This document shows, in pieces, positions 35,105-44,867 of a DNA stretch of 64,000 nucleotides. Below the pieces are notes generated by a model. That model did not search any database. It saw only the letters and a program-made list of their open reading frames with translations, and had not been told where the DNA came from. Made by a program: the position numbers and the translations under genes. The stretch is from positions 62,001 through 126,000 of the forward strand of contig NZ_JARHUI010000004.1 in the NCBI RefSeq assembly GCF_029222925.1, in the 5' to 3' direction. Source of the DNA: Algoriphagus sp. CAU 1675. Its GTDB lineage: Bacteria > Bacteroidota > Bacteroidia > Cytophagales > Cyclobacteriaceae. The number at the start of each line of letters is the position of its first letter. The stretch's first letter is position 1.

Positions 35105-37645
35105 ATGAAAAGACTATTTATCGCCCTATTTTCACTCTTGTTTGTAGTCATAGAAGCTCAGGCACAGAGTAACTACTACTTTCCTGGAGAAAGCTTCGAC
35201 TCCACCATCCCCTCCCCTGAAGAATTTCTGGGATACCCTGTTGGGGATTGGCATACCCGCTATGATCTAATCATAAAATATTATGAAAAACTGGATGCCA
35301 TAAGCGATTTAGCAAAGCTTCAGGTGATAGGCTATACCCATGAGCATAGACCCAAGGTTATCTTGACCATTGCCTCCGCTGAAAATATGGAGAACCTTGA
35401 GGAAATCAGAAATAAACAAGTTCAACTCGCGGATCCAACACAGCCAAAACCTGATGTGAGTCAAATGCCTGCCATTATTCACCAGGGATATGGTGTTCAC
35501 GGGAACGAACCATCCTCCGCAGAGGCTGCTATGTTAACTGCATATTGGCTGCTAGCTTCTCAGTCTGACTTGGCAAAAAACCTAAGAGCAAATGCTGTTG
35601 TACATTTTGATCCAACTTTAAACCCAGATGGAAGGGACAGACATAGCCTCTGGGCAAATTCCAACAAAGGCTTCCCTCCTGTTGCCGACCCTTTGGACAG
35701 AGAACATAATGAGGCTTGGCCAGGGGGTAGAACCAACCATTATTGGTTTGACCTGAACCGAGACTGGCTTCCAATGGCACAACCAGAATCTCAGGCAAAA
35801 GTGGCTTGGTATCATCAATGGTACCCAAATGTCACTACAGATTTTCATGAAATGGGCACAAACAGCACCTACTTTTTTGAACCTACCAAACCTTATGGAA
35901 GTGAAAATCCGGTGGTTCCAAGAAAAAACTATGATGACATCAACTCCCGTTTTGCAAAGTATTTCTCCAAATACCTGGACGAAATCGGAAGCCTTTATTG
36001 GTCCAAGGAAGTTTTTGACAACAGTTATCCAGGCTATGGAAGCACCTATCCGGATATTCATGGCGGCTTGGGTTTAGTCTTCGAACAAGCCAGTAGCCGG
36101 GGACATTTGCAGGCAAGCCAAAGAGGTGATATCAGTTTTGCATTTACAGTCAGAAACCATGTAAGAAGTTCACTTGCTACCATGGAGGCTGCCTTGGACA
36201 ATCGCGTGTACATGCATGATTATCTAAGGGAGTTTTTCGAAAGTGCAGTAGCAGAAGGAGCCAAAGACCCTGCAAAAAATTATGTCTTTGGGGATGAATT
36301 CGACCCCAATAGAAACCATCTTTTTGTTCAGTATTTAAGAGACCATAAGATCAAAGTTTATGAAAACAACAATGATCTGAATGTGGGAGGGCAATCCTTT
36401 AAGAAAGGAAAATCCTGGATCGTACCTACCAATCAGACACAATACCGAATGGTCAGAACCATGTTTGAATACGTCAAAGAATTTGCGGATTCCGTATTTT
36501 ATGATGCATCAGCATGGACAATGGCTGCAGCCTATGGGATGCCGTTTTCTGCAGCACCAAACGCAAAGGCTGGAACAGAGGTAAAAGAGTCTCTTGTTCC
36601 AACTTATGAATTCCCATCTGGTTCAGCCTATGCTTACCTGATCGACTGGTCAGATTATTTCGCTCCGAAAATGCTGTTTGAAATGCAGGAAGCTGGAATC
36701 CACGTCGAAGTGGTAAATCGTCCATTCTCATCAGAAACCCAGGATGGAAAAGTGGATTTCCCAAGAGGAACCTTGATGATACCAATGGGTTTTCAAAAAC
36801 TTACTGCGGATGAAGTTAGCTCAACTTTGAAAAAGCTAGCTAACAACAATCACCAAAAAGTATATGCAGTCAAGACTGGGCTAAATCTCTCAGGAATCGA
36901 CTTAGGTTCCAATTTGGTGGGAGCCGTGGAAAAACCCAAGGTTTTGCTAATGGTCGGACCCGGTATCAATTCCTATGAAGCTGGTGAAATCTGGCATTTG
37001 CTGGACACCAAACTGGGAATGCCTATCACCAAAGTAAACTCCGATATGTTCTCCAGAGTGAATCTATACGATTACAACACACTGATTTTGCCTTCCGGAA
37101 ATTACAATTCGCTTTCTGAGTCTTCTGTTAATCATTTGAAAGATTGGGTAAATCGGGGAGGAACCATCATTTCCATGAAAAATGCCAGTCTCTGGTTAAA
37201 CCAAAAAGGAATCACGAAGGAAAGTCCTGTAGAAAACGCTGATAGTCCTGAACCTTCAAGTCTTCCGTTCGAGGATAGAAGCAGTTTCGAAGGAGCAAAA
37301 GAAGTTGGAGGATCTATATATATGGCTGAGTTGGATCTAACCCACCCTATCGCCTATGGATATCATAGAAAGACCCTTCCTGTATACAGAAACACGAATA
37401 TTTTCATTCAGCCAAGTAAAGACAAGTACCTTACTCCTATAAAGTATGCCGATAACCCGCATTTGGGGGGATATATTTCAAAAGCCAATCTGGAAAAGCT
37501 CAAGCAAAGTGCCGGAGTTATAATTTCTTCCGCTGGAAGTGGAAGAGTCATTCATTTCTTTGAAAGCCCTAATTTCAGAGGGACTTGGTTTGGAACCAAC
37601 AAACTTTTCCTTAACGCCATTTTCCATGGCAGCAGGATGAATTAA
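35105..37645 (+). CDS. Large M14 zinc metallopeptidase with C-terminal amidotransferase-like domain
   Basis: About 846 residues from the ATG at 35105; the TTG three codons earlier is less likely. A signal peptide ends near EAQAQ (about residue 21). The M14 catalytic domain covers roughly 50-330: zinc ligands HGNEPSSAE and His in TDFHEMG, FDPTLNPDGRDRH, FDLNRDWLPMAQPE, and a GLGLVFEQASSRGH region with the catalytic Glu. From about 600, VLLMVGPGINSYEAGEIW to VNRGGTIISMKNAS looks like a class I glutamine-amidotransferase fold without its catalytic triad. This two-part form recurs in Bacteroidota as a secreted peptidase. It stands alone and ends in an intrinsic terminator. Substrate unknown. Confidence 0.9.
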   Translation: MKRLFIALFSLLFVVIEAQAQSNYYFPGESFDSTIPSPEEFLGYPVGDWHTRYDLIIKYYEKLDAISDLAKLQVIGYTHEHRPKVILTIASAENMENLEEIRNKQVQLADPTQPKPDVSQMPAIIHQGYGVHGNEPSSAEAAMLTAYWLLASQSDLAKNLRANAVVHFDPTLNPDGRDRHSLWANSNKGFPPVADPLDREHNEAWPGGRTNHYWFDLNRDWLPMAQPESQAKVAWYHQWYPNVTTDFHEMGTNSTYFFEPTKPYGSENPVVPRKNYDDINSRFAKYFSKYLDEIGSLYWSKEVFDNSYPGYGSTYPDIHGGLGLVFEQASSRGHLQASQRGDISFAFTVRNHVRSSLATMEAALDNRVYMHDYLREFFESAVAEGAKDPAKNYVFGDEFDPNRNHLFVQYLRDHKIKVYENNNDLNVGGQSFKKGKSWIVPTNQTQYRMVRTMFEYVKEFADSVFYDASAWTMAAAYGMPFSAAPNAKAGTEVKESLVPTYEFPSGSAYAYLIDWSDYFAPKMLFEMQEAGIHVEVVNRPFSSETQDGKVDFPRGTLMIPMGFQKLTADEVSSTLKKLANNNHQKVYAVKTGLNLSGIDLGSNLVGAVEKPKVLLMVGPGINSYEAGEIWHLLDTKLGMPITKVNSDMFSRVNLYDYNTLILPSGNYNSLSESSVNHLKDWVNRGGTIISMKNASLWLNQKGITKESPVENADSPEPSSLPFEDRSSFEGAKEVGGSIYMAELDLTHPIAYGYHRKTLPVYRNTNIFIQPSKDKYLTPIKYADNPHLGGYISKANLEKLKQSAGVIISSAGSGRVIHFFESPNFRGTWFGTNKLFLNAIFHGSRMN

Positions 37646-37659
37646 TAAAGTATAGACGA

Positions 37660-37687
37660 GCCGCAGGAATTTTTCTGCGGCTTTTTT
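37660..37687 (+). terminator. Intrinsic terminator of the large M14 peptidase gene
   Basis: The stem GCCGCAG/CTGCGGC (37660-37666 with 37675-37681) with an 8-nt loop is followed by six T. The T-run touches the stop codon of the convergent SixA-like gene. Confidence 0.9.
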
Positions 37688-38153
37688 ATGTAAAGATCTC
37701 CTGAAGTATTCCGGTATTTACGCCTATCATTTTCCAGGATTCAAAAGGAAATTCAATCACACAAAAACTTCCGGGGGAAAGGGTAAAATACTCTTCCTCG
37801 GTAAGGCGGGATAACAAAAGACTGATGATGGGGTTGTGGCCTACAATCAAACAGTTTTGAATTGAGTCCGAAGTATTTTCCAATAATTCAAAAAGATCTC
37901 CCAAGTCCCCATCATAAATGGATTCGATAATCACTTCTTCTTGTACAGGAATGTATTTTTTGAGTACTTGGGCAGTCTCCCTAGTTCTCTGGGCAGGGGA
38001 ACAATACATAAAATCAACTTCAAAACCCCTGCTTTTCAAGGTTGAACCAAGGTTTTCCAGTCTGTGAATCCCATTTTCTGTAAGTTGCCGCTGGATATCT
38101 TTTCCTTTGGTAAATCCTGCCTCTCCATGCCTGAGAAGAAATAATTTCTTCAT
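37686..38153 (-). CDS. SixA-like histidine phosphatase
   Basis: 155 residues, the size of SixA (about 160). The N-terminal LFLLRHGEAGF holds the RHG phospho-acceptor motif, YCSPAQRTRETAQVL contains the second Arg, and CLIVGHNPIISLLLSRL carries the second active-site His (GHNP). SixA removes phosphate from phosphohistidine in phosphotransfer proteins; other small histidine phosphatases share the fold. It is alone on the minus strand between the M14 gene and topA. The large hybrid kinase at 8.8-13.1 kb is not adjacent, so no target can be named. Confidence 0.87.
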   Translation of the reverse strand: MKKLFLLRHGEAGFTKGKDIQRQLTENGIHRLENLGSTLKSRGFEVDFMYCSPAQRTRETAQVLKKYIPVQEEVIIESIYDGDLGDLFELLENTSDSIQNCLIVGHNPIISLLLSRLTEEEYFTLSPGSFCVIEFPFESWKMIGVNTGILQEIFT

Positions 38154-38308
38154 TTTCTTTTATTTAATTCCTGTAAAAATTGCCTTCAAATGATCAAAAA
38201 CCTTTCCAATAAATCCCTCTGCAACTTTTAAATATTTGGAGGGTACAACAATGCCCTCTATTTTTAGAATCTCAAACCAAGCCTCCTGCAATTCAACCAA
38301 CGCTTTTT

Positions 38309-40636
38309 ATGTCTAAAAATCTTGTTATCGTCGAGTCACCTGCCAAAGCCAAAACCATAGAAGGGTATTTGGGCAAGGATTTCAAAGTGGCCTCCAGTTA
38401 CGGACATGTACGTGACCTGCCAAAAGGCGATAAAGCCATCGATATCAATAACAGGTTTAATCCCACCTACGAAGTAACTCCGGATAAAAAAGAAGTCATT
38501 AAAAATCTCAAAAGCTTAGCCAAGGATGCAGACACCATCTATCTGGCAAGTGACGATGACCGGGAAGGGGAAGCCATTTCCTGGCATCTAAAAGAGGTTT
38601 TAAAATTGAAAGATGAGAATACCAAACGGATTGTTTTTAGGGAAATCACCAAAAATGCAATTCAAAAGGCTATCCAAAACCCAAGAGGAATTGATTATGA
38701 TTTAGTCAATGCCCAGCAAGCCAGGAGAATTTTGGACAGATTGGTAGGCTTTGAACTTTCTCCGGTCCTATGGAAAAAAATCAAAACTGGACTTTCTGCA
38801 GGACGGGTACAGTCGGTAGCTGTTCGCTTGATCGTAGAGCGGGAACGTGAAATTGAAGCGCACAAGGCAAAATCCTCCTTCCGGATCACTGCTCAGTTTG
38901 AAGTGGATGGAAAAACCTTCCAAGCAGAGCTCCCTAAAAAATTCGAAACGAAAGAAGAGGCAGAGAACTTTCTTAAGGCATGCATTGGTGCAGATTTTTC
39001 AGTTGGAAATCTCGAAACCAAACCTGCAAAAAAATCGCCTGCCCCTCCTTTTACCACCTCAACCCTTCAGCAAGAAGCTAGCCGGAAACTTTACTTCTCT
39101 GTTGCCCAAACTATGTCGGTAGCACAAAAACTCTATGAGGCGGGTAAAATCACCTATATGAGAACTGACTCGGTGAATCTATCAGAGGAAGCAATGAATT
39201 CTGCTAAAAACGCCATTCATGAAGCGTATGGGAATGAATACCACCAATCCAGAAAATACACCACCAAATCCGAAGGAGCGCAGGAGGCACACGAAGCTAT
39301 CCGACCTACGGATTTTTCTAAAGCACATGTTTCAGGAGACCGAAACGAGCAAAGGCTGTATGAATTGATCTGGAAAAGAGCTATTGCCTCCCAAATGGCA
39401 GATGCTCAACTCGAAAAAACAAATGTCACTGTCCACATCTCCAATTCAGACTTACACCTGAATGCTCATGGTGAAATCATCAAATTTGATGGGTTTTTAA
39501 AAGTCTATCTCGAAAGTACCGATGAGGAACATGAGGAGGATGAAAACGGAAACGGAGGAAAGTCACTGCTTCCACCATTGAAAATCGGACAGGGCCTTCA
39601 CTTACTTGAAATGAAGGGTAAGGAAACTTTCAGCAGACCTGCTCCTCGCTATACAGAAGCCTCTCTGGTGAAAAAATTGGAAGAATTGGGAATTGGCCGT
39701 CCTTCCACCTATGCTCCTACTATTTCCACCATCCAAAAAAGGGATTATGTGATAAAGGAATCGAGAGATGGAACACCAAGAAATTACACAGAAATGGTCA
39801 TCTCTGGAGGAAACTTCAGTGAAAACACAAAAACTGAAATCACGGGGGCGGAGAAACAGAAACTGTTTCCCACCAATATGGCAATGGTCGTGAACGATTT
39901 TTTGGTTGAGCACTTTCCAAATGTCATTGATTTCAGTTTCACCGCCAGAGTGGAAAAAGAATTTGACGACATCGCTTCTGGCGGACAGGACTGGCATGAT
40001 ATGATTGAGGGCTTCTATGGAAAATTCCACCACAGCGTAGAAGAAACCGAGCAAGTATCCCGACAGGATGTGAATTCCAGTCGTTTTCTTGGCAATCACC
40101 CTGAAAACGGAAAACCAATCACTGCCCGATTGGGTAGGTTTGGCCCATTGGTTCAAATCGGGGACAACGAGGATGAGGACAAGCAATTTGCCAGTCTCAA
40201 AAAAGGGCAGTTTATAGAGAATATCAGTCTGGAAGATGCATTAGAGCTTTTCAAACTGCCAAGGGATGTTGGAATGTTTGAGGACAAAAAAATGGTAGCA
40301 GCCATAGGCAGGTTCGGCCCTTACATTCGACATGACGGCTCGTTTTATTCCTTGAAAAAAGAACAGGATCCTCTGAGCATTACTGAAGAGGAAGCAGTTG
40401 AAGTCATTAAGGAGAAAAGGGAAGCAGATGCGAAAAAACACATCAAAACCTTCGATGAAAATCCTGAAATCCAAATACTCAATGGTCGGTGGGGACCTTA
40501 CATCAAGTTTGGAAAGAACAATTTCAAAATCCCGAAGGACAAAGAAGCTGAAAAGCTAACCTATTCCGAAACCATAGAAATTATAGAGAACCAACCCGAA
40601 CCAAAGAAAAAAGGAAGGTTCGCTAAAAAGAAATAA
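38309..40636 (+). CDS. topA: DNA topoisomerase I
   Basis: 775 residues, a type IA topoisomerase that relaxes negative supercoils. The toprim domain has IVESPAKAKTIEGYLG and the metal site SDDDREGEAISWHL; the active-site Tyr is in ITYMRTDSVNLS; ARRILDRLVGFELSPVLWKK and GLSAGRVQSVAVRL are further signatures. The C-terminal region carries Gly-rich repeats (AARFGPYI-type: GRLGRFGPLVQIG, AIGRFGPYIRHDG, GRWGPYIKFGK) instead of Cys4 zinc fingers, which is usual in Bacteroidota. It ends in a Lys-rich tail. A long perfect terminator follows immediately. Confidence 0.97.
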   Translation: MSKNLVIVESPAKAKTIEGYLGKDFKVASSYGHVRDLPKGDKAIDINNRFNPTYEVTPDKKEVIKNLKSLAKDADTIYLASDDDREGEAISWHLKEVLKLKDENTKRIVFREITKNAIQKAIQNPRGIDYDLVNAQQARRILDRLVGFELSPVLWKKIKTGLSAGRVQSVAVRLIVEREREIEAHKAKSSFRITAQFEVDGKTFQAELPKKFETKEEAENFLKACIGADFSVGNLETKPAKKSPAPPFTTSTLQQEASRKLYFSVAQTMSVAQKLYEAGKITYMRTDSVNLSEEAMNSAKNAIHEAYGNEYHQSRKYTTKSEGAQEAHEAIRPTDFSKAHVSGDRNEQRLYELIWKRAIASQMADAQLEKTNVTVHISNSDLHLNAHGEIIKFDGFLKVYLESTDEEHEEDENGNGGKSLLPPLKIGQGLHLLEMKGKETFSRPAPRYTEASLVKKLEELGIGRPSTYAPTISTIQKRDYVIKESRDGTPRNYTEMVISGGNFSENTKTEITGAEKQKLFPTNMAMVVNDFLVEHFPNVIDFSFTARVEKEFDDIASGGQDWHDMIEGFYGKFHHSVEETEQVSRQDVNSSRFLGNHPENGKPITARLGRFGPLVQIGDNEDEDKQFASLKKGQFIENISLEDALELFKLPRDVGMFEDKKMVAAIGRFGPYIRHDGSFYSLKKEQDPLSITEEEAVEVIKEKREADAKKHIKTFDENPEIQILNGRWGPYIKFGKNNFKIPKDKEAEKLTYSETIEIIENQPEPKKKGRFAKKK

Positions 40637-40676
40637 GGACATAAAAAAACCGGTAGCTGCCGGTTTTTTTATGTCC
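40637..40676 (+). terminator. Intrinsic terminator of topA
   Basis: A perfect 17-bp inverted repeat, GGACATAAAAAAACCGG with its complement (40637-40653 and 40660-40676), surrounds a 6-nt loop. It starts on the base after the topA stop. The GC core is followed by seven T. Confidence 0.93.
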
Positions 40677-40726
40677 AAATTCCGATATTGATAACTTCCA
40701 CTTTTACATATCTGCTCATTCTTTTT

Positions 40727-41425
40727 ATGAACAAACCTAAAAAACTTGTAGTACTTACTGGGGCTGGAATTTCTGCTGAAAGCGGAATCAAGACTTTTAG
40801 GGATAGCGGTGGTTTATGGGAGGGACATAATGTAATGCAAGTGGCATCTCCCCAAGGATGGGAGGCCAACCGTTCCCTAGTATTGGAATTTTACAATCAA
40901 AGAAGAAAACAGGCTCGGGAATGTCAGCCCAACCAAGCCCATTTGATTTTGGCAAGGTTGGAATCTTCCTTCGATATTACGGTCATCACTCAAAATGTGG
41001 ATGATCTTCATGAAAAAGCAGGATCAAGCAAAGTCATTCATCTTCATGGAGAACTAAATAAAGCCCAAAGCACACTTGATCCTAAACTTGTTTATGAGCT
41101 TGATCACTGGGAAATCAAGGAAGGCGATCTATGCGAAAAAGGAAGCCAGCTCAGACCCCATATCGTTTGGTTTGGGGAGGAGGTTCCTAAAATGGAGGAG
41201 GCTATAGAAATCACACGGGAAGCGGACATATTTCTTGTTATTGGCACCTCTCTTCAGGTTTATCCAGCTGCAGGATTGATGCATTATGCCCCGAAAAATG
41301 CAAGATTGATTTTAATTGACCCCCAATCACCAACCGGGCACCTTCCGAAAAAAGTCAATTTCATTCAGGAAAAAGCGACTGTAGGAATGAGAATTATTGA
41401 AAGATCACTAATTGATGAAATTTAA
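40727..41425 (+). CDS. cobB: NAD-dependent protein deacylase (sirtuin, SIRT5-like)
   Basis: About 232 residues from the ATG at 40727; a TTG at 40688 is in frame but gives an unlikely hydrophobic extension. Sirtuin motifs are VVLTGAGISAESGIKTFR, ITQNVDDLHEKAGS, the catalytic His in HLHGE and LVIGTSLQVYPAAG. FYNQRRKQ carries the Tyr-x-x-Arg pair that selects succinyl/malonyl-lysine in SIRT5 and CobB. Only two cysteines exist in the whole protein and the usual Cys4 zinc site between HGEL and RPHIVWFGE is absent, so structure there must be held differently. It follows topA after a strong terminator. Confidence 0.92.
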   Translation: MNKPKKLVVLTGAGISAESGIKTFRDSGGLWEGHNVMQVASPQGWEANRSLVLEFYNQRRKQARECQPNQAHLILARLESSFDITVITQNVDDLHEKAGSSKVIHLHGELNKAQSTLDPKLVYELDHWEIKEGDLCEKGSQLRPHIVWFGEEVPKMEEAIEITREADIFLVIGTSLQVYPAAGLMHYAPKNARLILIDPQSPTGHLPKKVNFIQEKATVGMRIIERSLIDEI

Positions 41426-41471
41426 TTTTAATTTTTAGCTAAAAACCATAAATTCAATCAAACACTTTTTT

Positions 41472-42398
41472 ATGGCAACAAAGAAAAACTCATGGCCGGA
41501 ATTAAATTTTGCGGATTATAAAGACACAGTTTTTCTCCTGCATCAATGGATTCAGGTTGCTGGAAAAGTCCGTGAAAAATTATCTCCTTGGGAAAATCAC
41601 TCTTGGAATGTAGCGCTCTATGTGGACACACAAGGATTGACCACTGGCCCAATTCCCTATGAAAACGGGGTTTTTGAAATCAAATTCGATTTCACCCTCC
41701 ACGAATTGAAATTAAGAACCAGCAACGGCACCCGAGACCACTTTCCCTTGGGAGGTCAATCGGTAGCGAGTTTCTACGAACAGCTGACAGAAAAGCTAAA
41801 ATATCTTGGTATTAACGTCAGGATCAATTCCACACCAGTGGGAATGCAACAGGCGATTCCATTTGAGAAAAACACAAGCCGAATTCCATACCTACCCAAC
41901 GAAACCAAGATGCTATGGAAAGCAATGATCCAGATTCAGAATGTATTGAATGTTTTCAGGTCTGGATTTATTGGTAAACAAAGTCCTGTTCAGCTATTTT
42001 GGACTACCTTTGAACTTTCCCATGGCAGATTTTCAGGTAAAACGGCCCCGGAATATGAAGGACAAATTCCCCATGTGTCGAAAAAGGTACTAAAAGAAGC
42101 TTTTTCACATGAATTTTTCGAATTCGGTTTTTCGCCCGGGAATGAACTCAATCCAGAGCCCTTATTCTATACCTATTGCTATCCCAACCATATACAATTT
42201 GGAAAATCCACCGTCCAACCCTCCGAGGTCTTATGGGATGAAAACTTAAAACGATTCCAACTTCCTTATCGCATCATTCAATCGGCATCTAATCCCAGTG
42301 AATCTTTGCTTCACTTTCTTCAATCAACCTATGAAGCTGCCGCGAATGCAGGTAAATGGGAAAGGAAAGAACTGGAACCCGGCTTCTCTTCCACATGA
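41472..42398 (+). CDS. DUF5996 family protein
   Basis: 308 residues, soluble, with no signal peptide. It matches the DUF5996 family as I know it: WPELNFADYKDTVFLLHQWIQVAGKVRE at the start, PWENHSWNVALYVDTQGL, FWTTFELSHGRFSGK in the middle, and FYTYCYPNHIQFG with an SESLLHFLQSTYEAAANAG ending. No catalytic motif is evident and function is unknown. It begins a close-packed plus-strand series: the next gene's ATG overlaps its TGA as ATGA (42395-42398). Confidence 0.85.
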   Translation: MATKKNSWPELNFADYKDTVFLLHQWIQVAGKVREKLSPWENHSWNVALYVDTQGLTTGPIPYENGVFEIKFDFTLHELKLRTSNGTRDHFPLGGQSVASFYEQLTEKLKYLGINVRINSTPVGMQQAIPFEKNTSRIPYLPNETKMLWKAMIQIQNVLNVFRSGFIGKQSPVQLFWTTFELSHGRFSGKTAPEYEGQIPHVSKKVLKEAFSHEFFEFGFSPGNELNPEPLFYTYCYPNHIQFGKSTVQPSEVLWDENLKRFQLPYRIIQSASNPSESLLHFLQSTYEAAANAGKWERKELEPGFSST

Positions 42399-43513
42399 AG
42401 CCAATGTATAAATTCATTATTGTTGGTCTGCTAGGAACCTTTCTAGCTTTCCTGATTTGGGAGTGGTGGAACAGTCACCCTAAAATCAGCCCTTCTTCTC
42501 CCCTAACAAGTTTAAATGAATTTGACAAAATTGATTCCATCCTACAAGCCACAGTCAGTCATGATATTCTTGCAGGCTTGGCCATTGGAATCGTAAAAAA
42601 TGGCAAAGTATATTACGAAAACGGAATAGGCTACAGTAATCTGGAATCCAAAGAGCCCATGACCAGTCAAAGTCTTCTCCCCGTTGCATCGGTTTCTAAA
42701 CTATTCACCGCACTCACCCTCTCTCAAATCATGATTGAGAAGAGGATTTCTCAGGATGACCCAATTTCCTTTCTAAACATCGACAAAATCTCTCTTTCAT
42801 CGAAAGGTGGGAAATTAAGTTTTAAGGAATTATTAAATCATCAATCTGGCCTTAGAGACTTTAGCAAAATCGATCGATTGTTCAAGATTAAAAGTAATCC
42901 TGACCTGGAAGGTTTTGGAAACAGCCTGATCCAAAATTTTCCCTCTCTTGAAGAAAAAACATTTCACTATGCCGATCTGAATTCAGATTTGATTGGATTT
43001 TTGCTTCAAAAATCTACTGGAATCCCATTTGACTCTCTCGTAAAAACCTGGGTTCTGGAACCTGCAGGAATGGACTCCACTTTCTTCCCGAGAAGTTGGC
43101 CAACTGAAAAACCCCAAATAGCCATGGGCTACCGGCAAACTTTCCTATGGAAAAGACTGGAACCGAGCCCCATGCGAAAGGAATACCTTCCATCCCCCTC
43201 TTCAGGAATGATCAGCTCTGTCAATGACCTGAGCAAAGCAGTGATCCATTTCATTCGGGCAGATCTTGGTATTTTCCAACAATCTTTAGATTGGTTAAAA
43301 GCAAAGGGAACCGATGTTCCTTCTGGTTTTCAACATATCAGAATAAATAACAGCAGTTGGCTTGGGCACTATGGTGAACAGGCAGGATATAGCTCTTTAC
43401 TTATTTTCAATCAACAAGAAAAACTTGGAATTGTAATACTCAGCAATAGTAGGGACAACTCAGACTTCCGGACCAACCTAGCAAAAAAACTCATTACGCA
43501 ATTAATGAAGTAA
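42395..43513 (+). CDS. Serine beta-lactamase-like hydrolase, membrane-anchored
   Basis: About 372 residues from the ATG at 42395, which overlaps the DUF5996 stop and is preferred over an in-frame ATG at 42356. An N-terminal hydrophobic helix (IIVGLLGTFLAFLIW) anchors it or acts as signal. The PBP4*/class C beta-lactamase fold shows SVSKL (SxxK nucleophile), a tyrosine motif YADLN in place of YxN, and HYG as the third motif (LGHYGEQAGYSS). It could be an esterase, D-aminopeptidase or peptidoglycan enzyme; true beta-lactamase activity is not implied. It is followed after 2 bp by the YfcC-like transporter. Confidence 0.9.
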   Translation: MKPMYKFIIVGLLGTFLAFLIWEWWNSHPKISPSSPLTSLNEFDKIDSILQATVSHDILAGLAIGIVKNGKVYYENGIGYSNLESKEPMTSQSLLPVASVSKLFTALTLSQIMIEKRISQDDPISFLNIDKISLSSKGGKLSFKELLNHQSGLRDFSKIDRLFKIKSNPDLEGFGNSLIQNFPSLEEKTFHYADLNSDLIGFLLQKSTGIPFDSLVKTWVLEPAGMDSTFFPRSWPTEKPQIAMGYRQTFLWKRLEPSPMRKEYLPSPSSGMISSVNDLSKAVIHFIRADLGIFQQSLDWLKAKGTDVPSGFQHIRINNSSWLGHYGEQAGYSSLLIFNQQEKLGIVILSNSRDNSDFRTNLAKKLITQLMK

Positions 43514-43515
43514 AC

Positions 43516-44847
43516 ATGAAACTTTCATTTCCTCACCCTCTTATCATTCTTTTGATTTTCATCATTTTATCTGGAATTGGGACCTATTTGATATCTCCCG
43601 GACAATATGAGCGATCTTTTGATCCAATTACGGGAAAAGAGGTAGTCCTTCAGGGAACTTTTGAAACTGTAGAAAACGAACCCCTGGGAATATCAGACAT
43701 AGCATTGGCAATTCCGGAAGGGATAATTATGGGTGCAGATATTATGGTGCTCATTCTTTTAATCGGAGGAGCATTTTATGTAATTGAAAAAACCGGAGCG
43801 CTCCAACTTGGGATTGAAGCGTTGATCTACAGATTTAAAGGAAACAGCACCTTGCTTTTGGGCCTTTTGTCTGTTGCTTTTTCGATTGCAGGTGCCACTA
43901 TAGCCATGCAGGAAGAAATCATTGCCATGGTTCCTATCCTAATGTTGCTCTCCTCAAAACTAAACTATGACAAACGATCCATAATTGCCTTAACCCTTGG
44001 TTCATCTTTGATCGGACAGGGATTTTCTCCCATAAATCCCTTCAATGCCCTTCTAGCTCAAAAGCTAGTGGAACTAGACATCAATGAAGGATTGGCTTTC
44101 AGGATGATTTTCTTTGTAATCGCACTTATCATTTGGACAGCCATTTTTATAAAAAAAGGAAAAAGCCAAACGGAAGATACTTTGCCTAAGGATTTCAAGC
44201 CTAATAGAATCGACTGGAGAAGTGGAACGATCCTGTTCTTATGTCTCGGAGGAATTGTATTTATGGGTTATGGTATTACCCAACATGAATGGGGTTTCAA
44301 TGAAATGTCTGCATTTTTCTTTGTGGTTGGGATCAGTTGTGGACTTTTGGGGGGACTTGGAATAAATGGAACTGCCAAAACCTACACGGAGGGATTTGGA
44401 GAAATGATTTTTGCCGGAGTGATTGTAGGATTGGCCAGAAGTATCTATTTGATCCTAGAAAAAGGAATGATAATAGACAGCATTATTCATGGGCTATTTA
44501 CACCATTAGAAGCACTTCCAGCCCAACTGGCTGTAATCGGACTGTATTTAACTCAAGCCATCCTACACCTTCCTGTCCCAAGTACTTCCGGCCAGGCTGT
44601 TTTGACCATGCCATTGGCTGCTCCTCTTACGGATTTATTAGGAATGTCCAGGCAAATCACCGTTTTGACCTACCAATACGCTGCAAGTATCATGGATGTG
44701 ACCGTACCCACCAACGGAGGAATGATGGCAATTATAGCTGCCGCTGGTGTAAAATATAACGACTGGATTCGCTATATATGGAAGAGTTGGCTCCTCCTCC
44801 TTTTATTAGGTTTGATATCTATATTTATCGCCTTAATTTGGTTCTGA
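43516..44847 (+). CDS. YfcC family transporter
   Basis: 443 residues with about 11-12 membrane segments and a short cytoplasmic start. It fits the YfcC/DcuC-like group of the ion transporter superfamily, which includes arginine/ornithine and C4-dicarboxylate carriers. Blocks include FPHPLIILLIFIILSGIGTY and ISPGQYERSFDPITGKEVV, then the helix-breaking AMQEEIIAMVPIL, SSLIGQGFSPINPFNALLA and LPVPSTSGQAVLTMPLAAPL. It starts 2 bp after the serine hydrolase. A joint role in release and uptake of a peptide or amino-acid-like compound is plausible (inference). Substrate is unknown. Confidence 0.88.
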   Translation: MKLSFPHPLIILLIFIILSGIGTYLISPGQYERSFDPITGKEVVLQGTFETVENEPLGISDIALAIPEGIIMGADIMVLILLIGGAFYVIEKTGALQLGIEALIYRFKGNSTLLLGLLSVAFSIAGATIAMQEEIIAMVPILMLLSSKLNYDKRSIIALTLGSSLIGQGFSPINPFNALLAQKLVELDINEGLAFRMIFFVIALIIWTAIFIKKGKSQTEDTLPKDFKPNRIDWRSGTILFLCLGGIVFMGYGITQHEWGFNEMSAFFFVVGISCGLLGGLGINGTAKTYTEGFGEMIFAGVIVGLARSIYLILEKGMIIDSIIHGLFTPLEALPAQLAVIGLYLTQAILHLPVPSTSGQAVLTMPLAAPLTDLLGMSRQITVLTYQYAASIMDVTVPTNGGMMAIIAAAGVKYNDWIRYIWKSWLLLLLLGLISIFIALIWF

Positions 44848-44867
44848 TAAACCATTAACCTATTCCA

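Noticed and set aside
39602-40186. Minus-strand open frame of 194 codons opposite topA
   Set aside because: It lies fully inside topA, whose motifs are complete, and its translation is rich in His/Phe/Ser with no family signal; it is a shadow.
42356-42394. Upstream in-frame ATG for the serine hydrolase
   Set aside because: It lies deep inside the DUF5996 gene; the ATG at 42395 gives an ATGA overlap and a clean membrane segment at the N-terminus.
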